From the NCBI GenBank assembly GCA_916048095.2, contig OU696585.1, forward strand, positions 2,092,371-2,156,370: 64,000 nucleotides of DNA, in the 5' to 3' direction. The notes under the pieces were generated by a model. It ran no database searches and was not told the origin of the DNA. It saw only the letters and a list, made by a program, of their open reading frames with translations. This DNA comes from Sacculina carcini. Taxonomy: Eukaryota; Arthropoda; Thecostraca; Sacculinidae. Each line of letters opens with the position of its first letter. Position 1 is the stretch's first letter. Below are positions 58,689 to 64,000 of the stretch, in pieces. The position numbers were made by a program, and so were the translations under genes.

Positions 58689-58836
58689 GTATATTGTTCT
58701 GAAAAGGCTCAAGATATATTTTGATGGACGTGCAATAAATGCAATTAATTTTATTTTACAGACACACACACACACATTTCATTTCATTTATTGAGCATTT
58801 GTACCGCGCCTTTCAGTGTAGCAAAAGCGCACAAAC

Positions 58837-58867
<31 letters not shown>

Positions 58868-60219
58868 GGCACAAACATACACAGACGCACACATACACAT
58901 AAGCTCGAACACACGAACACACATGTTTGTCTTCAAACAAAAGCCATGTGGTCATATTTTCAAGCCAGTACTTGCAACCCGTATATACTGGCAGAATGCA
59001 GACTGGATGTGGATCTCACCTGGGAATGTTGAGCACAACAATGCCCTGCAATGGCGGCAGACAAATCACATGACCGTCGCACTCGAGCCGAAGACGCTGC
59101 TCCATGTTTCTACATGTTTTCTGATCAACAAACACCAACATAAACACTTGCACTCGTGTGCGAGAGAGGTTTGCCGTTCGAAGCTGGCTAAGGTAGATTT
59201 CTTATTTTTGTATAGTTAGTTTATGTATATTACGGCTTGAGTCTGAGTAATTCTTCCAGTGGTGGATGGGCCAAGAGCGGGTTGTGGCGTCTAGTCTGTT
59301 TGCTAAAAACGAATTCGGCACGCTACGGTGAATACTAACCGATATCGCATATTTATTATTCTATTGATTTAATTGTGTCTGTTGCATGGGGTGCACCACT
59401 GTTCACCTATTTTCAACGGATCTAGTACAATATTGCCCTATGAACATATTGGCCAAAAACGCCCGCATGCTCCCATACTCTGCAATAGGGCAATATGTTC
59501 ACCTCGGCCAGCGTAGTGTCAAAGGCGTATCAAGTGTGAGAGTGCGACTGTGGCTTTTGACCAATATGTTCACTTTTCACCATGGCGAAATTTCAGTGGT
59601 TTTCAACACAAGAAAAGAGTTTATACACAAGTAGCTAGCACCTCACATACTGTGGGGTTATTGGCTAGGCTCAGTAATCTAAATTGACTTAACCTGACCT
59701 CACCTAACCTAGCCAAGACTAAACCTAGCCGCACAGTATGTTAGGTGCTAGCTACTTGTTGTATAGAAACTCGTGCGTTGTGTTGAAAACCACTGAAATT
59801 ATGCTATGGTGAAAAGTGAACATATTGGTCAAAAGCCACAGTCGCACTCACCGCACTTGGTACGCCTTTGACACTACGCTGGCCGAGGTGAACATATTGG
59901 CCTATTGCAGAGTATGGGAGCATGCGGGCGTTTTTGGCCAATATGTTCATAGGGCAATATTGTAGTACTCCCTTTTCAACAGTATTTTTACGGTTAAGCA
60001 TTTTTCCGATTAGCCATCCACTTCGATTCCACAAATTTATTATGCATAATAAATGTTTCCGCTGATTGTTCTAGCGCACGCATAGACAAACACAAACATG
60101 ACGCGATATATGAAGGGTTGTCAAACATACAAACATACATACAAACATACATACATACAAATACACACACAGACATACACGCACGCACAAGCACATACAC
60201 ACACACACACACACACACA

Positions 60220-60297
<78 letters not shown>

Positions 60298-61893
60298 CAT
60301 ACACAAGCACACACAATCACACAAAGACAGAATTATAAACACACACACACACACACATACATACATACAGTCATACACACAGACACACACATACATATTG
60401 ACAATACACATACATACATAAACACACACACACATATATATATACTGACAATACACATACATACAGCATGCACACACACACACATATATACTGACAATAC
60501 ACATACATACGTATACATACACACAGTCATGCACACAGACATACACACACACACACATACTGACAATACGTATACATACACACAGTCATGCACACAGACA
60601 TACACAAGATACCTGGATGAGTTCTTTGCTGCCGAGAACGCCGTACCACATGAGGTTTTTGGTGCGACTACCGCACTTGTGGGGCTGATCTTCACGCTTG
60701 TTGTGAAAGTCTAGCGAGATTTTGGCGTCAATGCCAATGCCGAAATAGTTGTTCATCACGCCTTTCTCGAGAAAACCGCCACCGCCACAACTGACACACA
60801 CACACACACACACACTCATAGATATACACACACGCACACACACACACATACACACACTCAAAGAGAGGAAAACCAGACGTAAACTGAGAAAGGAAGACAA
60901 ACACACAGAAGCTGAAACATGTTGAACGTCACAAACAAAACAGACAGCAAAAACACTGCGACAAAAAGACAGAGAAACATAAAAAAGAAATATAGGAAAC
61001 ACACAAACATGCACATACACACACCCACACACACAATTTCAAAAGCAAACAAAAAAATACTTGGATGAAAGTACAATTCTCAATTGTGATTTTATCCCAA
61101 CTATTGTTCTGAAACCTAATTTCGATGCTCCCTCATTTATTATGACTGTTTTTTGTGTAAATGTGTTTTTTTTTTTTTTTGCTTGTGGTCGGAGGCAGCC
61201 TGCACTTTGGCTCTAGCACGACTGTGTGAGATCTGCTGAGATCAAGGACCTGTGTGAGATCGAGGATCCGGAGAGTGGATCGTGAGGTCAGATGTGACCG
61301 GGTTGGAGTCTGAGGAAGCTACGTGAAGTAAAAATAATAATAAAAAATCAAATTTAATGTGTCATATACTAATCTTATGCTATACATGTTTTTTCTTAAA
61401 CAGTTGCGGCTGAAGCCCCTCCCGAAAAGAAGTTTTCATCGACTCCTCATAACCAAGAGATTCACTAAAAGAGGTCAATAAAAAGACCTTTTGATAATGA
61501 GAATTTGTTGATATAAACATTATCGCAATGAGTATGCAAACATGATTGTGTGTGTGTGTAAATGTGTGTGTATATATAATTAAAAAAAATGCCCCATAAG
61601 TCATGATCTTCACACACTACCTAGTCTTTCATACATAAATCAGCCTCCCCTGAAATTCCACTATGGAACCGCCACTGGTATTGGCGGTAAGAGAAAAAGA
61701 GGAAGAGAGTGAAAGAGAGAGTGAGTGTGTGAGAGAGAGAGAGAGAGCAGATACACAGTGTTGACTAGGCCGGCTAGTGGAGTGGCTGGAGCACACAACG
61801 TGTCGGCATGAGCCATCAATACTCTCTGCAACATACCACCGCCACCACCACCACCGGCACCACCGCACCAGCAACCACACGAAGAACCGCCTG

Positions 61894-61925
<32 letters not shown>

Positions 61926-62879
61926 ACACACACACACACATACACACACATACAATACATTGATTATAACTGCTTGTATAATAGAAACGGCACACAAAAG
62001 TGTATACCCATCTATTATCGGAGAATGTGGATTAATACAATGTGAAACATTTAGGCAAATTAAAACACACACACACACACATACACACACACACACAACG
62101 GACACGCATCAGATGAAGTGGACATAAAACAATATAAATACGAAACAATTAATATGAAGGATAATCAAAAAACATGTGTCAGAGTCATAGCAACAGCCCC
62201 CCCCCTAACATTTATTATAAAATGGCGAATAAAAGTGGCCAGCTAACTGAATTTTCACAAACGTCGGGCCTGTATTTTAATGGTGTTTTATTAATAATGC
62301 AGCCCCAAGTATTGCCTTTAGAAGGGCACCATACTACCTCACATCAACGTCGACTGGTACTAACCACAGGAGCAGTTTGCCGCCCGCAGCAGGGGACTGA
62401 TGATGGGTGTGACCGGCCTCAGAGCAGCGTTGTCGGGAGCTGACTTCACAAGCGGCGGTGGCGGCGAGGAGAGAGTGAGAGAGGAGAAAGAGGATGGAGC
62501 GCCCGGCTCGGGTGACGGTGTGCTGTGGCGCAGCAGTGACGGCACCGGTGTCAACGATGACAGTCGCCGACACATCGGAACTGCTCACACAAACACACAC
62601 ATTTACATGTAAAAACACACCTTGACACGAGCACAACTCGAAAATTACATAAACACACACCTTTTTTGAGTTATGATATATGTATATATATACTTCGTAT
62701 GTGTATGTATATATAATGATGTTATAAATATGAATTCATATTGTATAGATAGGCATGTTAGCATGCGAACATGTGTGTGTGTGTGTATAAATTGTACTGA
62801 AAAGCCTTGAATGTATTTTTGGATGAATGTAAAATAAATGTAATTTTCTCTACTTTACACACACACACACACACATACA

Positions 62880-62912
<33 letters not shown>

Positions 62913-63100
62913 GATGACACATGCGTTTCATATCATGTTACACACCAGTCTGTATGTGTACGCAACGTGTCTAATAGCAAACTAAACCGGATTTGAACCT
63001 TGAATCACTCCGTCCAATCAACTGAACTCATACAAACTCAAAACACATACACTATATAACATACACTCTGAGCCCAAACTCATACAAACCTTGAGCACAA

Positions 63101-63131
<31 letters not shown>

Positions 63132-63535
63132 ATTCGAACGTTGGCTGTGACTCAAACGGGCATGTCATGAACGAAGCAAATTCACCAGCCATCATGAATG
63201 CTAGCTTCTATACCCGAGCAAAACTCACTGTTGCTCGACGAGGTAGCTAACACTGACGAGCTTCCATGCCCGCTCAATTGGTCGCCGACGCCGAGCGGCG
63301 ATTGGTCGGCGGCGAGCGACAATGGTGGCGCGGTCTGCGGCGAAACCGGCGCAGACCGCGCCGAATACGCCACGTCGCGGCCGCCAACAGTGGACAACGA
63401 CTGCCCAGAGTGTTGAATGGACAGATTGTGACAACGTTGGCGACCAGCCAGCGACGACGGCGGCCGTGACATGATGACGTCATCGCTGGCGTGTGACGTC
63501 ATTGCTGAAGCGCATGCAGATGTGTCAGTTGAACT
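52331..63535 (-). CDS. Type II diacylglycerol kinase (delta/eta/kappa type), 3' part, 13 exons seen
   Basis: Phosphorylates diacylglycerol to phosphatidic acid; cytosolic/membrane-associated. Exons in transcript order: 63535-63229, 62580-62365, 61890-61755, 60790-60613, 59120-59020, 58550-58273, 57767-57661, 56161-55989, 54997-54832, 54076-about 53990, 53528-53412, 53082-52832 and 52415-52331 (TGA). The first three are a Ser/Pro/Gly-rich linker and are less certain. Exon 4 on is the accessory domain: [90 protein letters not shown]. Exons 12-13 form the C-terminal SAM domain ([39 protein letters not shown]), which drives oligomerisation in DGK delta/eta. PH, C1 and DAGKc exons are absent, so the gene continues past 64 kb. 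Exon 6 carries a roughly 32-residue Arg/Gln-rich insert. The exon 10 to 11 join is unresolved. Confidence 0.88.
53138..53308. mobile_element. Mutator-like MITE, inverted sister of 35842-36067
   Basis: Flanked by CGGGTCATCA at 53128-53137 and 53309-53318. Inner inverted repeat GGAATCAAGAACATT / AATGTTCTTGAATCC, with a reduced CCTAACCTAA core. Occupies about half of a 330-base DGK intron. Confidence 0.75.
53334..53402 (-). promoter_or_regulatory. Sense CA tract after the DGK exon 11 donor
   Basis: Read on the minus strand, CACACACA starts about 10 bases after the donor (GTACGCCGTCACACAC). Before the next acceptor (53083) there is a short TGTGTGTTT. Candidate AC-GT intron, the weaker arm being the GT side. 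Confidence 0.4.
53587..53767. mobile_element. hAT-type MITE in DGK intron 10
   Basis: Left end CAGTGGCGGCGCCAGG; reverse complement of the right end CAGTGGCGACGTGAAGG. Flanks ATTAAGAA and ATCAAGAA match 7 of 8. Same family as 8378-8589. Confidence 0.75.
53805..53953 (-). mobile_element. tRNA-Val-like SINE head fragment in DGK intron 10
   Basis: Contains the tRNA-like head (GACTGCGTAGTG, CGCCTCACAAGCGGG, B-box remnant GGTTCCAAACC) and the first half of the body. It begins about 40 bases after the last recognisable codon of exon 10, and may have disturbed the original donor. Confidence 0.8.
55056..55496. mobile_element. TA-flanked MITE with 27-bp TIRs and internal repeats, DGK intron 8
   Basis: Left end TACCGTAAATGCTCTTTTTA-TCCGACA and reverse complement of the right end TACCGTAAATGCTCTATTTA-TCCGACA differ at one of 27 positions. 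The interior carries repeated GCCGGATTATTAGAGCCT units (about 55130-55480), which extend the terminal sequence itself. Tc1/mariner-type ends; no transposase. Confidence 0.85.
55800..55915 (-). repeat. Dispersed repeat family Z copy
   Basis: Minus-strand GGTCACCGCAGGGTGGTAAT ... CCTGTAATTAATAGTAATAA. See 36068-36150. Confidence 0.6.
56187..56265 (-). repeat. LINE/SINE-type 3' tail stem-loop
   Basis: Minus strand: GCGCATCTGAGACAC ... GCGCAATATAAATGTTTC followed by AATAAATGAAAATGAAAAAT. Tail class as at 36848. Confidence 0.6.
56320..56365. repeat. (CA)n microsatellite
   Basis: Pure CA run in DGK intron 7. Confidence 0.9.
56640..56700. repeat. (CA)n microsatellite
   Basis: Pure CA run with a CATACAC tail in DGK intron 7; reads as GT in the sense of the gene. 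Confidence 0.92.
57345..57468. repeat. Second copy of the 50.1-kb hAT-like internal segment
   Basis: GTGTTTGAAGTATTATATGA, CACGTACGATCAAGACAGTC and AGTAGGCTACTACTGAGTGG match 50131-50213 almost exactly; neither end inverted repeat is present. Confidence 0.7.
58200..58262 (-). other. B-box/T-run module beside a DGK splice donor
   Basis: Read on the minus strand, GGGTTCGAATCCGG (pol III B box consensus) is followed within 12 bases by long T runs, 10-60 bases after the exon 6 donor at 58272. It resembles the 3' half of a tRNA or tRNA-SINE head, but there is no A box or cloverleaf, so I do not call a tRNA. Confidence 0.4.
58783..58832 (-). repeat. LINE/SINE-type 3' tail stem-loop
   Basis: Minus strand: GCGCTTTTGCTACACTGAAA, GGCGCGGTACAAATGCTC, then AATAAATGAAATGAAATG. 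Confidence 0.6.
59428..59962. mobile_element. Fold-back element: 535-bp near-perfect inverted repeat
   Basis: Left arm from CAATATTGCCCTATGAACAT (59428) to about 59656; right arm from about 59733 to ATGTTCATAGGGCAATATTG (59962). The arms are about 230 bases each and largely complementary, with a short loop that itself pairs in part (TTGGCTAGG / CCTAGCCAA). TAGTA flanks both sides (59423-59427, 59963-59967), a 5-bp target duplication. Each arm holds three further copies of an ATATGTTCA motif. It lies in DGK intron 4, so the pre-mRNA would form a long hairpin. Confidence 0.88.
60118..60606. repeat. Large CA/CATA microsatellite block in DGK intron 4
   Basis: Nearly 490 bases of CA, CATA and GACA arrays running up to the exon 4 donor at 60612. 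In the gene sense this is GT-rich at the intron's 5' end, the reverse of the AC-GT arrangement. Confidence 0.9.
61401..61674. repeat. hAT-like repeat, family Y relative
   Basis: Starts CAGTTGCGGCTGAAGCCCCT and ends ACCGCCACTG. CTCCTCATAACCAAGAGATT matches the inverted family Y fragment at 12648. No matching target duplication. Confidence 0.45.
61891..61952 (-). promoter_or_regulatory. (GT)n tract (sense) before a DGK linker exon
   Basis: On the minus strand a GT array ends in GTGTCAG directly at the acceptor of the exon starting at 61890. Confidence 0.5.
62855..62912. repeat. CA microsatellite in DGK intron
   Basis: CA/CATA array; further CA runs at 63101-63126. Confidence 0.9.
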
Positions 63536-63655
63536 CTGACAACACACACACATACACACATACAAACACGTACACAAACATATCACACTGTCATACTTAC
63601 AAAATGATAATAGCATCAAACGCAGTGATGTTAGTAGTATAATGGAAAAGTTAAA

Positions 63656-63972
63656 AGCCTCAAGTGACAGCTGCTACACGGGAAGAAGTCGAAGCTTATG
63701 AACACACACACAGGTGTGTCCCGTGCAGCTCGCTGCCACCGCAGAACCGACCCTCTCCACGCTATGACGTCACAAGGACGATAGACGTATTAGAGAGGGC
63801 CACCTCCCCAGAATGCATGACACAACACATGACTGATATCTGGTACCATCATTTACTGCTGGGTGGACAGGGACTGTTGGATTATAGAATTAGCCCAATT
63901 GAATTCTCCTCCGCCGGGTTTCGAGTTGAGAGATTGTGAAGCGGGTGTGCTACCACTACACCGCGGAGTCCA
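63656..63972 (-). mobile_element. Near full-length tRNA-Val-like SINE at right edge
   Basis: Tail GCCTCAAGTGACAGCTGC, complete body, and head ending GGACTCCGCGGTGTAGTGG. The anticodon arm and B-box region are diverged (TCAACTCGAAACCC). Confidence 0.85.
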
Positions 63973-64000
63973 ACAAAAGTAAAGATAAGAAATATATATG

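Noticed and set aside
61755..61890. Gly-rich stretch as pure simple repeat rather than exon
   Set aside because: Kept as a lower-confidence DGK exon because it has a GT-tract acceptor and the only donor in the phase needed to reach the conserved NNYFGIG exon; I could not exclude that it is intronic.
62334..62660. Alternative frame of the DGK linker exon ([16 protein letters not shown]...)
   Set aside because: Splice phase from the preceding and following exons selects the other frame ([13 protein letters not shown]...); the alternative would break the join.

Overview
This is a eukaryotic, almost certainly metazoan, nuclear window. The evidence is spliced multi-exon genes with canonical animal orthologues, a very high load of CA/GT microsatellites, tRNA-derived SINEs, LINE, Ty3/gypsy-type LTR, hAT, mariner/pogo and Mutator-like elements, and no prokaryotic gene organisation. 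Protein divergence from vertebrate orthologues suggests an invertebrate. I cannot name the phylum from sequence alone.

Layout. 1-3657 is AT-rich with microsatellites, a 75-bp tandem duplication and a hAT-type MITE with a perfect 8-bp target duplication. 3658-15681 and 15682-27401 are two tandem copies (A and B, about 12.0 and 11.7 kb) of one segment. Each copy holds two convergent degraded Ty3/gypsy fragments followed by a complete 7-exon acetyl-CoA transporter gene (SLC33A1 family, + strand). Transporter exon lengths are identical in A and B and both frames are open, while the TEs carry different lesions in each copy. 27.4-30.9 kb holds a promoter-like motif cluster, degraded LINE fragments, a long CA array and a 23-bp minisatellite. 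30959-50909 (+) is a 13-exon TTLL4-like tubulin polyglutamylase gene whose exon phases all join to 980 codons; a 4.3-kb LINE, two SINEs and several MITEs sit in its introns. 50910-52330 is the tail-to-tail intergenic gap. 52331-63535 (-) is the 3' half of a type II diacylglycerol kinase gene (DGK delta/eta/kappa type), with linker, accessory catalytic domain and C-terminal SAM domain. Its 5' exons (PH, C1, catalytic DAGKc) must lie beyond the right edge.

The most striking feature is intron architecture. On both strands, nearly every intron of the TTLL4-like and DGK genes ends in a sense-strand (GT)n tract just before the 3' splice site, and several begin with a sense-strand (CA)n tract just after the 5' splice site. 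Complementary CA and GU repeats could pair across the intron. This resembles the AC-GT intron-bridging arrangement reported in teleosts, and here it recurs in unrelated genes on both strands of one locus.

The genes have no obvious shared pathway: ER acetyl-CoA import, microtubule glutamylation and lipid second-messenger turnover. All coordinates of exon edges are read by eye from splice consensus, phase and family alignment from memory; no search was run.
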